35,823 bases of DNA from Bacteroidales bacterium (GCA_003559475.1 PWLF01000257.1:1-35823), one strand, 5' to 3'; positions 29,013-35,702 are shown, counted from the stretch's first letter. The notes: generated by a model from the sequence alone, not told the origin. Program-made: numbers and translations.

Positions 29013-29057
29013 GTATTGTAAAGATTAAATAAAAAAAAATATTGGAGGAATAAAAAA

Positions 29058-29348
29058 ATGGTAGCAATTTGTATGAACAAAGAAATAATAAATTTTAGAC
29101 AAATTCAAAATAAAAAGAAATTAGAAAATAAAAAGATAAATGATGATAAAGTTAAAAAAGAATTAGAAATAAAAAGTATAAATAGAATTATAAATAAAAA
29201 AATGGTTTCAAGTAGGGAATTGAACTTTCTAATTAAATGCAAACAAATAGATTTAGTTACAAAAATTGGTATAGATTTTAGAAATTTTAAAATAGTGAAT
29301 AAATATTTAGTGGTTTATAATGATAGAGTTAATTTAATATATTGTTAA
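29058..29348 (+). CDS. Basic small protein, unknown
   Basis: This 96-residue protein is very Lys/Asn/Ile-rich (NFRQIQNKKKLENKKIND), with MVSSRELNFLIKCKQIDLV in the second half, which could be a short helix-turn-helix. TGGAGGAA is the ribosome site. It is the first gene after the long structured leader. I do not recognise it; a nucleic-acid-binding role would fit the charge only. Confidence 0.65.
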   Translation: MVAICMNKEIINFRQIQNKKKLENKKINDDKVKKELEIKSINRIINKKMVSSRELNFLIKCKQIDLVTKIGIDFRNFKIVNKYLVVYNDRVNLIYC

Positions 29349-29361
29349 AGGAGATATTAAA

Positions 29362-29865
29362 ATGAAATTATATGATATAAATGAAAGCATATTAAAAGTA
29401 GTGTATATGTACGAAAATGAGGAAATAGATGAAAAAACATATCAAGATACATTGGAAGGGTTAACTTTAGCACAAAATGATAAAATTGATAATATAGCTT
29501 GTTATATTAAACAATTATTAGCAGAAGAAAAAGCATTAAAAGAAGAAATTGACAATTTAACTAAGAGAAGAAAAGCCAAACAAAAGACTATAGAAAATCT
29601 TAAAGAATATATAAGTAATACTATGAAAATAAGTAAAATAGATAAATTAGAAACAACTAGAAATATAATAAAATTTAGGAATAATGCTGTAAAAGTTAAT
29701 ATACAAGACGAAGAAAAGTTCCTGTTGTGGGCTATGGAAAATCATGACGATTTATTAAACTATAAAAAGCCAGATATAAACAAAACTATGATAAAAGAAT
29801 ATTTAAAAGATAATGAAATCGAAGGAGTTAAACTTGTAAGGGAAAAATCTTTACAAATTAAATAA
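29362..29865 (+). CDS. Gp157-like phage protein
   Basis: This 167-residue protein fits the Siphovirus Gp157 family. It has an N-terminal part ENEEIDEKTYQDTLEGL (about 18-34), a long charged coiled coil (IKQLLAEEKALKEEIDNLTK, about 50-69, then RRKAKQKTIENLKEYI), and KPDINKTMIKEYLKDNEI near the end. Members lie beside Erf or RecT recombination genes, as here. A link to phage resistance has been reported for a Streptococcus phage member. The biochemical role is unclear. Confidence 0.85.
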   Translation: MKLYDINESILKVVYMYENEEIDEKTYQDTLEGLTLAQNDKIDNIACYIKQLLAEEKALKEEIDNLTKRRKAKQKTIENLKEYISNTMKISKIDKLETTRNIIKFRNNAVKVNIQDEEKFLLWAMENHDDLLNYKKPDINKTMIKEYLKDNEIEGVKLVREKSLQIK

Positions 29866-29879
29866 TTATTAAAAATGTG

Positions 29880-29908
29880 TTGACATTGTATAAATTATAG
29901 TGTAATAT
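29880..29908 (+). promoter_or_regulatory. Early promoter 2
   Basis: TTGACA (29880-29885) in the context TGTGTTGACATTGTAT, with TAATAT 17 bp on (29903-29908) or TATAAT 20 bp on (29906-29911). It drives the Erf gene. Confidence 0.75.
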
Positions 29909-29926
29909 AATAAGTGTAATAAATAA

Positions 29927-29952
29927 AGGAGGGATTAACCCTCCTAAGGAGG
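29927..29952 (+). promoter_or_regulatory. Hairpin with decoy ribosome site before the Erf gene
   Basis: AGGAGGG-ATTAA-CCCTCCT (29927-29945) forms a 7-bp hairpin directly before the true ribosome site AAGGAGG (29946-29952). The CCTCC arm can pair either with the upstream GGAGG or with the real site, so it could act as a translational switch. Confidence 0.5.
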
Positions 29953-29961
29953 ATAATTTTA

Positions 29962-30651
29962 ATGATAGAATATAATGAAGAAATTAAAAAAATGAATTTG
30001 TGGGAGAAGATATCACAAATAAGTAGTGAAATTGAATACTTAAAAAAAGATTATAAAGTAGGATTTGGTAACAACGCTTATAAAGCTATTTCAATTGAAA
30101 AAGTAATGACAAGCGTATCTGAAAAAATGAATAAGTTTGGAATAGTTATATATCCTATACAACAAGTTTACAATAGGAAAGATGAGGAAGTAACTAAAAA
30201 AGATGGGACGAAAGGTATAAATAGAATAAGCGATGTTGATGTAAAATACCAGGTTGTTAATATTCATAATCCACAAGAAACTATTATAGTAGTAAGTGGT
30301 GGTACTGGTGTAGATACACAAGACAAAGGTATAGGGAAAGCGATGACATATGCTTATAAGAATATGATTATAAAATTATTTGCAATTGCTACCGGCGATG
30401 ATACTGACAAAATACACTCTGACGATTATACAAATAAATTATTAGGAAATGAAGAAAAAAAAGATAGTGAAGGTATTAGCGAAAAACAAATTAAAAGATT
30501 ATATGCTATAGGAAATAAAGCAGGAGTTACTCCTAAGCAAATATTGGCAGGAGCTAAAAGAGATTATAACATAGTGCAATTAGAAAAATTAAGTAAATTA
30601 CAATATGATGAATTATGCGAAAAATTAGAAAAAGTAGGGGGTAATAAATAA
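29962..30651 (+). CDS. erf: Erf-family single-strand annealing recombinase
   Basis: This 229-residue protein anneals single-stranded DNA for recombination and genome circularisation. The Erf core covers about residues 5-150: LWEKISQISSEIEYLKKD, GFGNNAYKAISIEKVMTSVS, FGIVIYPIQ, DVKYQVVNI and the family mark GKAMTYAYKNMIIKLFAI with GDDTD (about 128-151). The tail has SEKQIKRLYAIGNKAGVTP, a helix pair like those in many phage Erf C-termini. It overlaps the next gene's start by one base. It works with the SSB at 32352 and the nuclease at 31127. Confidence 0.92.
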   Translation: MIEYNEEIKKMNLWEKISQISSEIEYLKKDYKVGFGNNAYKAISIEKVMTSVSEKMNKFGIVIYPIQQVYNRKDEEVTKKDGTKGINRISDVDVKYQVVNIHNPQETIIVVSGGTGVDTQDKGIGKAMTYAYKNMIIKLFAIATGDDTDKIHSDDYTNKLLGNEEKKDSEGISEKQIKRLYAIGNKAGVTPKQILAGAKRDYNIVQLEKLSKLQYDELCEKLEKVGGNK

Positions 30652-30890
30652 TGTGCAGATATTGTGAGTTTGATTTAATACAAGAACCATTTACAGAAAA
30701 GGAAATATTTAGAGGTGACCTCTTCTTACATGAATTAGATAGTGATATGTATATAGAACGTGATTATTGCGAAATTGAAATGCAACAATATTTCGGGTAT
30801 ATATTAGTTACTCAATTATCAAACAGAAAAAAGATAGAAGATGAAATAAGATTTTGCCCTAAATGTGGTAGAGAATTACCTACAAAATAA
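30651..30890 (+). CDS. Small zinc-ribbon protein
   Basis: This 79-residue protein carries CRYC (residues 2-5) at the start and CPKCGREL (about 69-76) at the end, which together can bind one zinc. The middle is acidic. Its ATG overlaps the Erf stop. Such proteins are frequent in Firmicutes phage early operons; the partner is unknown. Confidence 0.75.
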   Translation: MCRYCEFDLIQEPFTEKEIFRGDLFLHELDSDMYIERDYCEIEMQQYFGYILVTQLSNRKKIEDEIRFCPKCGRELPTK

Positions 30891-30898
30891 TAATAAAT

Positions 30899-30913
30899 GG
30901 GGAAATATTCCCC
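30899..30913 (+). promoter_or_regulatory. Hairpin before the ribosome site of the next gene
   Basis: GGGGAA-ATA-TTCCCC is a 6-bp hairpin ending one base before AGGAGG (30915-30920). It is the second of three such hairpin-plus-ribosome-site units in the early region. Confidence 0.5.
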
Positions 30914-30929
30914 TAGGAGGTGTTGTGCA

Positions 30930-31115
30930 ATGTATAATTATTTTATTAGTTATATCGGGGTAGATGAATTTGGAAACCCCAATATAGGAAGTTGTGTTAA
31001 TGTAGCAGAAACAAAAATAAAAGATATAGAGTATATTAGAGCTATAGAAAAAAATCTATGTGAAGAAAATAAACTTATAAAAGTTACTATAAACAACTTT
31101 ATTTTATTAAAATAG
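30930..31115 (+). CDS. Small protein, unknown
   Basis: This 61-residue protein reads MYNYFISYIGVDEFGNPNIG, then helix DIEYIRAIEKNLCEENKLI and strand KVTINNFILLK. It looks like a compact alpha/beta phage protein type found in many gut phages. I chose ATG 30930 with AGGAGGTG ten bases before; the longer frame from 30897 would translate through the hairpin and ribosome site. Confidence 0.72.
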   Translation: MYNYFISYIGVDEFGNPNIGSCVNVAETKIKDIEYIRAIEKNLCEENKLIKVTINNFILLK

Positions 31116-31126
31116 GAGGGAATAAC

Positions 31127-31765
31127 ATGAGGTTTAAATTCACAACTCGAGAAATAGAAAACGCACTAAAAGAATTAATAATTATTATAGATAGCAGAGA
31201 ACAGAAAAGCGAAAATTATAAAAAAGAGTGGAATAGAGATAATATAAAAACTTATAGTAAAGAGGATTTTTTATATCTAAATGAAGTCAAGAAAATGCCT
31301 AAAAAAGATTTATACGAACCTTGTTTACCAAGTGGTGACTATTCTGCAATGCTACCAAGTGGGACTCTTAGGGGAATAGATAGGGCATTATGGTTCGACA
31401 AAAAGACTATAATAGAGAAAAAAGGAAGTATAGACGAATTAGCAGGGAATATAAGCAAAAAAGATTTAATAAGGCTTAGAAATGAATTTGCAAGGCTTAA
31501 AGCTAATGGCACAAGACATAGGATATTTATAGAAGACGGATTGTATTTTAAACACCTGTATGAAGGAACTGGAAACCAAAAAAATGGGTGGAAGTCACAA
31601 GAAAGTCTCGGCTGTGCTATAAGTAGAGAATTAAGCAGATGGGGGACAGAACTTATACCAATTCCACCGGAATATATGGCTAGAGAAATATATCGTAAGA
31701 TAAAATATGATGTTAAGACTATCTTAGAAGAAGAATTTGAAATAAGTGAAATAGAAAACTTTTAA
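31127..31765 (+). CDS. ERCC4-type nuclease
   Basis: This 212-residue enzyme has the XPF/ERCC4 nuclease signature: IIIDSREQ (19-26), GDYSAML (70-76), IEKKGSIDEL (96-105, variant of ERKxxxD with E97 and D103) and a long helix with RLRNEFARLKANG, then HRIFIEDG. It probably cuts branched or single-strand/double-strand junction DNA during recombination. It has no helix-hairpin-helix domain, as is usual for phage members. AGGAGGGA is the ribosome site. Confidence 0.9.
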   Translation: MRFKFTTREIENALKELIIIIDSREQKSENYKKEWNRDNIKTYSKEDFLYLNEVKKMPKKDLYEPCLPSGDYSAMLPSGTLRGIDRALWFDKKTIIEKKGSIDELAGNISKKDLIRLRNEFARLKANGTRHRIFIEDGLYFKHLYEGTGNQKNGWKSQESLGCAISRELSRWGTELIPIPPEYMAREIYRKIKYDVKTILEEEFEISEIENF

Positions 31766-31773
31766 AATAAGTG

Positions 31774-31803
31774 TTGACAATGTATTGTATTATATGTTAG
31801 AAT
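31774..31803 (+). promoter_or_regulatory. Early promoter 3
   Basis: TTGACA (31774-31779) in context GTGTTGACAATGTAT, 18-bp spacer, TAGAAT (31798-31803) with TG in the extended position. It lies 32 bp before the next gene. Confidence 0.75.
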
Positions 31804-31834
31804 TAAGACAAGTTAAAGAAAGGGGAATAATAAA

Positions 31835-32023
31835 ATGAAAATGATAGAAGGTTACAATTTTTATGAAGTTTTGGAAATTATATCAGATTATGAAATTTAT
31901 AGAGGATATGAATATACTATAACAAAAAGGTCTATACCTAACGGAATAATAATTAAAAGCATAGAAAGTGATTCCATAAATTGGGATAATTTACAGAAAG
32001 AATTATTTATAAAAGTAGAATAA
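31835..32023 (+). CDS. Small protein, unknown
   Basis: This 62-residue protein reads MKMIEGYNFYEVLEIISDYE, then YEYTITKRSIPNGIIIKSIE and a short C-terminal helix. It looks like an alpha-beta-beta-alpha unit. AAAGGGGAA is the ribosome site. It has a promoter before it and a terminator after it, so it can be made as a single-gene transcript. The function is unknown. Confidence 0.65.
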   Translation: MKMIEGYNFYEVLEIISDYEIYRGYEYTITKRSIPNGIIIKSIESDSINWDNLQKELFIKVE

Positions 32024-32026
32024 AAT

Positions 32027-32047
32027 AAGAGGGTTTATCCCTCTTTT
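32027..32047 (+). terminator. Terminator after 31835-32023
   Basis: The 7-bp stem AAGAGGG/CCCTCTT, loop TTTAT and a short T run. Read-through probably supplies the SSB genes, since no clear promoter follows. Confidence 0.7.
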
Positions 32048-32068
32048 AAATAAAGTGAGGTTGTATAT

Positions 32069-32359
32069 ATGTTAAAAGAAACTATGGAAAGTATAAAAAT
32101 AGAAATCGAATTAAGAAAACTTGAAATACGAAAAGCTGAACTAGATATAATTTGTTTTAGAAGAGAATTAAATAAACTAAAAAATGAAAATACTATAAAA
32201 GAGATAAATGAAGAAATAAATAAATATAATATTGCAAATAGTAAAATTATAAAAACATATCCAGTAGCACTACCGGAAGGAGTTAATGCACTTTATACAG
32301 AAAATGGAATAAAAATAGCAGAATTAGAATTAAAATTGGAGGAGTTAGAAAATGAATAA
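32069..32359 (+). CDS. Coiled-coil protein, unknown
   Basis: This 96-residue protein has an N-terminal coiled coil (about 5-50, IEIELRKLEIRKAELDIICF), a loop YPVALPEGVNALY, and a C-terminal acidic helix (IAELELKLEELENE). AAGTGAGG is the ribosome site. It overlaps the SSB start by eight bases, so the two are coupled. Function unknown. Confidence 0.65.
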   Translation: MLKETMESIKIEIELRKLEIRKAELDIICFRRELNKLKNENTIKEINEEINKYNIANSKIIKTYPVALPEGVNALYTENGIKIAELELKLEELENE

Positions 32360-32732
32360 AGTATTTTTAAATGGAAGATTAACAAAAGATATAGATTTGA
32401 CTTTCGCACAAGGAAGTGGAACAGCTATATGCAAATTTAACTTAGCAGTAAATAGAAAATTCAAGAAAGACGAAGCTGACTTTTTTAATTGTATAGCATT
32501 TAATAAGACTGGGGAGATAATAGCAGAATATTTTAAGAAAGGTAGCCCTATTTTATTAGATGGTCACATACAAACAGGCTCTTACGAAAATAAAGAAGGA
32601 AGAAGAGTGTACACAACAGATATTATCGTAGATAGCTTTGACTTTATATCAATTAAAAAAGAAAATGATACTCAAACAAATTCACAAGACTGGTCACCTG
32701 CTGATGCTGATGCTGATGAAATACCATTCTAA
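32352..32732 (+). CDS. ssb: Single-stranded DNA-binding protein
   Basis: This 126-residue protein has the OB fold of bacterial SSB: MNKVFLNGRLTKDIDL, AICKFNLAVNRKF (about 25-37), ADFFNCIAFNKTGE, and GSYENKEGRRVYTTDIIVDS. The C-terminal tail ends in DADADEIPF, the acidic tip that recruits host replication and repair proteins. The linker is short. GGAGGAG precedes ATG by seven bases. It likely coats ssDNA during replication and Erf annealing. Confidence 0.96.
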   Translation: MNKVFLNGRLTKDIDLTFAQGSGTAICKFNLAVNRKFKKDEADFFNCIAFNKTGEIIAEYFKKGSPILLDGHIQTGSYENKEGRRVYTTDIIVDSFDFISIKKENDTQTNSQDWSPADADADEIPF

Positions 32733-32749
32733 ACAGAGGAGAATAAAAA

Positions 32750-32962
32750 ATGAATTTTAGAGAACAATATAATTATAATTTAAAAAAGATGTATGAGATA
32801 GAAAAAATAATTAATGCTAATCCTGAAAAATATGACGAATTATATCCAGCTTTTGATAAATTTACAAAGGCTTTAAGTAAAATGGAATTAGATTGTAAAA
32901 ATAAATATAACTATATAATGTCAGTTAAAGAAATATTAAACGGATTCGAAGGAGTGAATTAA
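32750..32962 (+). CDS. Small helical protein, unknown
   Basis: This 70-residue protein is rich in Tyr, Asn and Lys: FREQYNYNLKKMYEIEKIIN, then NPEKYDELYPAFDKFTKALS. It is mainly helix. GAGGAG is the ribosome site. It follows ssb by 17 bases and has a one-base gap to the next start. Function unknown. Confidence 0.65.
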   Translation: MNFREQYNYNLKKMYEIEKIINANPEKYDELYPAFDKFTKALSKMELDCKNKYNYIMSVKEILNGFEGVN

Positions 32963-32963
32963 A

Positions 32964-33146
32964 GTGGATAATATAAGTTTAATGAACAACATGGAAATAA
33001 TAGAAAATATAAATAAAATGTTAGAAGAATTAAAAGAAAGAAATATAAATATAAAAGACGATAATGATATGTGGTGGTATTTAGATAAAATTTTATATAA
33101 TCAAAATATAGATGAAATTATATTCATGTGTGCAACTAATCAATAG
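32964..33146 (+). CDS. Small acidic protein, unknown
   Basis: This 60-residue protein starts at GTG 32964 with AAGGAGTG upstream. It reads MDNISLMNNMEIIENINKML, then a helix and DDNDMWWYLDKILYNQNIDE. It is the last gene before a terminator. No family recognised. Confidence 0.6.
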   Translation: MDNISLMNNMEIIENINKMLEELKERNINIKDDNDMWWYLDKILYNQNIDEIIFMCATNQ

Positions 33147-33154
33147 CAACTGAG

Positions 33155-33183
33155 GAGAGGACTAAAAGCCTCTTCTTTTTTTA
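33155..33183 (+). terminator. Terminator before the exported pair
   Basis: The 6-bp stem GAGAGG/CCTCTT(C), loop ACTAAAAG region and a run of T. It separates the SSB unit from the DUF4230-like/SpoIIP-like pair. No promoter is evident after it, so that pair may depend on read-through. Confidence 0.75.
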
Positions 33184-33198
33184 TTTAGGAGGATAATG

Positions 33199-33843
33199 AT
33201 GAAAAGAAATAAAATAAAAAGAATTATATTAATAGCGTTATTGGGAATATCTTTTTTAACTATAAGCAAGTTCGGATTAAAGGCATTTACAAAGCCATCT
33301 AACAATTATAATATTTCCTCTATACAAAGTATAAATAACAATAGAAAAATTGATTCAGTGACTATTTTGGAGGAACTGAAAGAAACTGGAAGGATTGAAA
33401 TAATGCAGGGTTTTACTTCTAAAGAAATAGAGATTAAAAACGGGATTGCTGATAATGTTATATTTAAAAATAATAAATATATAAATTTCAAAGGGTTAGG
33501 ACATTATTATATAGATTTGCAAAATTTAAAAGACAATCAAGTACAGGTGAACGAGGATAAAAGAGAGGTTACTATTTTCTTAAGTTCTCCAATTTTGGAA
33601 CTAGAATTATTAGAAGATAAAACAGAATTTAAAACAGAACAAGGTATACTTATATTTAATAATTTTAAAATGGAATTAGAGGAATATGAAAAGTTAAAAC
33701 AAGATATAAAAATAGATATAATTAAAAAACTTTCGGAAGAGGATTGTATAAAAGAAGTAAATGAGAAAACCGAAAAAATAATTAATGAAACTGTAATAAA
33801 ATTAGTAAAAAGTGGATATAATATTAATATAAGATTTGTATAA
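33199..33843 (+). CDS. DUF4230-like exported membrane-anchored protein
   Basis: This 214-residue protein has an uncleaved-type signal or membrane helix at about 8-27 (RIILIALLGISFLTISKFG). Its outer domain resembles DUF4230: VTILEELKETGRIEIMQG (about 52-69), a beta part with YYIDLQNLKDNQVQV and VTIFLSSPILELELL, and a C-terminal helix leading to VKSGYNINIRFV. I chose ATG 33199, six bases after AGGAGG; ATG 33196 is only three away. It precedes the SpoIIP-like gene and is probably coexpressed and exported with it. The function of DUF4230 is unknown. Confidence 0.7.
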   Translation: MKRNKIKRIILIALLGISFLTISKFGLKAFTKPSNNYNISSIQSINNNRKIDSVTILEELKETGRIEIMQGFTSKEIEIKNGIADNVIFKNNKYINFKGLGHYYIDLQNLKDNQVQVNEDKREVTIFLSSPILELELLEDKTEFKTEQGILIFNNFKMELEEYEKLKQDIKIDIIKKLSEEDCIKEVNEKTEKIINETVIKLVKSGYNINIRFV

Positions 33844-33860
33844 GAAAAGGAGAATAATAA

Positions 33861-34520
33861 ATGTTAAGGAAAAAGTTAATAAAAATAATATCAAAAATAT
33901 TAATAATATCTAGTTTAATAGTAACTCTTTTAATGCCTATAAATTCATGTTTGGCACGTTCTAATAAAAGCATACTAATATATCATAGTCACACTAGTGA
34001 AGCTTACACAGATGATTATAACGTAGTTAAAGCAGGCGAAGACTTAAGCAACAAATTAAGAAAAAAAGGGTATATAGTACATCATGTAATAGATAAATTT
34101 GACAATGATTATAATAATAGTTATTATTGTTCTAATAAAATGCTAAAAGGGAAAGATTTAAATAGTTATGATTTAATAATTGATTATCACAGAGATGCTA
34201 TAAATGATAAAAAAATAGTAACTAAAGATAAAAACAATAATGAAGTAGCTAAAACTATGTTTGTTATAACTAAAGAGCAGGAAAATTTTAATAAACAAAA
34301 TAATATTGTAAAGAATTTAGAAAAGGAATTAATTACAGTTTCTGAATCTGATATGGTTCGAAAAACATGGTATTACAACAAAGGTATAAATTACTATAGT
34401 CAAAATTTATCAGATAATATAATACTTATAGAAAATGGATTTAATACTAATACAGAACTAGAAATAAAAAGAGCAAATACTTATCTAAGTTACTCTATTG
34501 ATAAAGTTTTAAAAAAATAA
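33861..34520 (+). CDS. SpoIIP-like peptidoglycan hydrolase
   Basis: This 219-residue protein resembles stage II sporulation protein P, the amidase/endopeptidase that thins septal peptidoglycan during engulfment in Bacillus and Clostridia. It has a signal peptide or anchor (about 8-31), ILIYHSHTSEAYT (38-50; H42, H44, E47), LIIDYHRDAI (105-114; H110, D112) and IILIENGFNTNTELE (187-201; E191), which match the conserved SpoIIP blocks in order. It lacks the long N-terminal region of cellular SpoIIP. It has no link to the lysis cluster, being in the early region. Likely acts outside the membrane. AAAGGAG is the ribosome site. Confidence 0.85.
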   Translation: MLRKKLIKIISKILIISSLIVTLLMPINSCLARSNKSILIYHSHTSEAYTDDYNVVKAGEDLSNKLRKKGYIVHHVIDKFDNDYNNSYYCSNKMLKGKDLNSYDLIIDYHRDAINDKKIVTKDKNNNEVAKTMFVITKEQENFNKQNNIVKNLEKELITVSESDMVRKTWYYNKGINYYSQNLSDNIILIENGFNTNTELEIKRANTYLSYSIDKVLKK

Positions 34521-34540
34521 AAAAAGTTTTCATAAATGTG

Positions 34541-34569
34541 TTGACAATATATATACATTGCAGTATAAT
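34541..34569 (+). promoter_or_regulatory. Early promoter 4
   Basis: TTGACA (34541-34546) in context TGTGTTGACAATATAT, 17-bp spacer, TATAAT (34564-34569). From the -10 it repeats TATAATAATAATTGTAG of early promoter 1. Confidence 0.85.
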
Positions 34570-34621
34570 AATAATTGTAGGGAACAACAAAACAAATTAA
34601 AAATAAAGGGGAATAATTAAA

Positions 34622-34855
34622 ATGAAAAAAGAGTTTATAAAAAATGTATGCGATATAGATGTAGACGGTTTTAGAGGTATAAATACTTATACTATTAAAG
34701 CAATGTACAACGTGGAAAAAGAAGAGGGGTATTGGGGAATAGAATTTAAACTAATTGACAAGTTTACTATGACATGGTCTGAAATAGAAAGAGATGGAGG
34801 AATAGAACAAATTAATAGAGATTTGGAAGAATGTTATAATATTAAAAAAGATTAA
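34622..34855 (+). CDS. Small protein, unknown
   Basis: This 77-residue protein reads MKKEFIKNVCDIDVDGFRGI, then YWGIEFKLIDKFTMTWSEIE and an acidic C-terminal helix. It has the look of a compact alpha/beta fold. AAAGGGG is the ribosome site. It is the first gene of a unit of tiny genes. Not recognised. Confidence 0.65.
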   Translation: MKKEFIKNVCDIDVDGFRGINTYTIKAMYNVEKEEGYWGIEFKLIDKFTMTWSEIERDGGIEQINRDLEECYNIKKD

Positions 34856-34860
34856 AAAAA

Positions 34861-34883
34861 GGAGGGTACGCCCTCCTAGGAGG
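34861..34883 (+). promoter_or_regulatory. Hairpin and bistable ribosome site
   Basis: GGAGGG-TACG-CCCTCC (34861-34876) forms a 6-bp hairpin, and the next bases TAGGAGG (34877-34883) are the ribosome site. CCTCCTAGGAGG is a perfect 12-base palindrome, so the CCTCC arm can bind the upstream decoy or mask the real site. Confidence 0.55.
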
Positions 34884-34890
34884 TATAAAC

Positions 34891-35013
34891 ATGGTAATAA
34901 ATTATAAAGATTTGTATTTAAAATATATAAGTATAATTTACAAATGTGATTCATATAAAATTACAAATAGATTAAATAAATTATCAGAATGTAATTTGAG
35001 AGAATTAGAATAA
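34891..35013 (+). CDS. 40-residue protein, unknown
   Basis: The frame reads MVINYKDLYLKYISIIYKCD and then a Lys/Asn/Leu helix ending LRELE. The AGGAGG at 34878-34883 lies seven bases before ATG, which makes translation likely despite the short length. Function unknown. Confidence 0.6.
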   Translation: MVINYKDLYLKYISIIYKCDSYKITNRLNKLSECNLRELE

Positions 35014-35018
35014 AAGTG

Positions 35019-35047
35019 TTGACATTGTGTAATATGTGTATTAATTT
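35019..35047 (+). promoter_or_regulatory. Early promoter 5
   Basis: TTGACA (35019-35024) in context AGTGTTGACATTGTGT with TAATTT 17 bp on (35042-35047). The -10 is weak, but the -35 context matches the other early promoters. Confidence 0.6.
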
Positions 35048-35086
35048 TAGTATATAAGATAAATAAATTTAAAGGAGAGTAATAAA

Positions 35087-35176
35087 ATGCAAATTTGTTT
35101 AAACAATGTAGGTAGAGAATTAAAAAAATATTCGTTTCAAAAAGGTAAAGAAAAAAATAAAAAAATGGAGGAATAA
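35087..35176 (+). CDS. 29-residue basic peptide
   Basis: The frame reads MQICLNNVGRELKKYSFQKG and ends KKMEE. AAAGGAGAG is nine bases upstream. It follows its own promoter. The ribosome site of the next gene is inside its last codons. It may be a leader that couples translation of that gene. Confidence 0.5.
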   Translation: MQICLNNVGRELKKYSFQKGKEKNKKMEE

Positions 35177-35183
35177 AAATCGT

Positions 35184-35393
35184 ATGAGAGAAATTTTTAA
35201 GAATATGAATTATGATGAATTTAAAGAATGGTGTAATGACAGAGCTTGTGATGGGCAATGGAATGTTGACGAGGCAATGTTGTATATTCCAATAATGAGA
35301 GCTATTGACGAGATAAAAATAAAAGGATTATTTAAGAAAAAAGCAACTAAAGAAGCTAGAGAATTGGCTTGGAGAGATATATTTGAAAAATAA
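35184..35393 (+). CDS. Small conserved phage protein, unknown
   Basis: This 69-residue protein has EFKEWCNDRACDGQWNVDEA (about 12-31), then a helix, and GLFKKKATKEARELAWRDIF at the end. I associate the WCNxRACDGxW block with a recurrent small protein in clostridial phage early regions, with no known role. TGGAGGA lies about 12 bases before ATG, a long spacing. Confidence 0.72.
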   Translation: MREIFKNMNYDEFKEWCNDRACDGQWNVDEAMLYIPIMRAIDEIKIKGLFKKKATKEARELAWRDIFEK

Positions 35394-35436
35394 AAAATAG
35401 GAATATTGCAAATTAGTAGAGGAGGAATAGAAAAAA

Positions 35437-35568
35437 ATGAAAATTAATGAATTATTTAAAGAAGAATATATAGGTAAAAAGGTAATAGATAATTGTGGGT
35501 CAATTTGGATTGTTGGAAAATCAAATTTAGAACTTGCAGAAAATGCAAAAGACAAATATATAATTTAA
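35437..35568 (+). CDS. 43-residue protein, unknown
   Basis: The frame reads MKINELFKEEYIGKKVIDNC, then GSIWIVGKSNLELAENAKDK. GAGGAGG lies about ten bases upstream. It is the last gene before the terminator that ends the early region. Function unknown. Confidence 0.6.
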   Translation: MKINELFKEEYIGKKVIDNCGSIWIVGKSNLELAENAKDKYII

Positions 35569-35581
35569 TAATAATTAATTT

Positions 35582-35606
35582 AGGCTAGGGATTAACCTAG
35601 CCTTTT
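35582..35606 (+). terminator. Terminator ending the early region
   Basis: The perfect 8-bp stem AGGCTAGG/CCTAGCCT encloses loop GATTAA and is followed by TTTCTT. It closes the genome's rightward early unit before element A. Confidence 0.85.
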
Positions 35607-35621
35607 CTTAAACTCAATAAA

Positions 35622-35635
35622 AGAACATATGTTCT
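35622..35635. promoter_or_regulatory. LexA/DinR-like SOS box
   Basis: AGAACATATGTTCT is a perfect 14-bp palindrome containing GAAC-N4-GTTC, the Firmicutes LexA (DinR) half-sites and spacing. It lies between the early terminator and element A, upstream of terminase on the circular genome. Confidence 0.6.
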
Positions 35636-35639
35636 AATA

Positions 35640-35655
35640 TTCGTAATGGTACGAA
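35640..35655. promoter_or_regulatory. Dyad TTCGTAATGGTACGAA
   Basis: This perfect 6+4+6 inverted repeat lies five bases after the SOS-like box. The half-site TTCGTA is not that of the other operators. Two adjacent perfect dyads suggest a regulated site, but no clear promoter is visible here. Confidence 0.5.
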
Positions 35656-35702
35656 CAATAAAGCTAAAAAAATTAAAAATATTCGTCTTTTTATGTGTTG
35701 AC

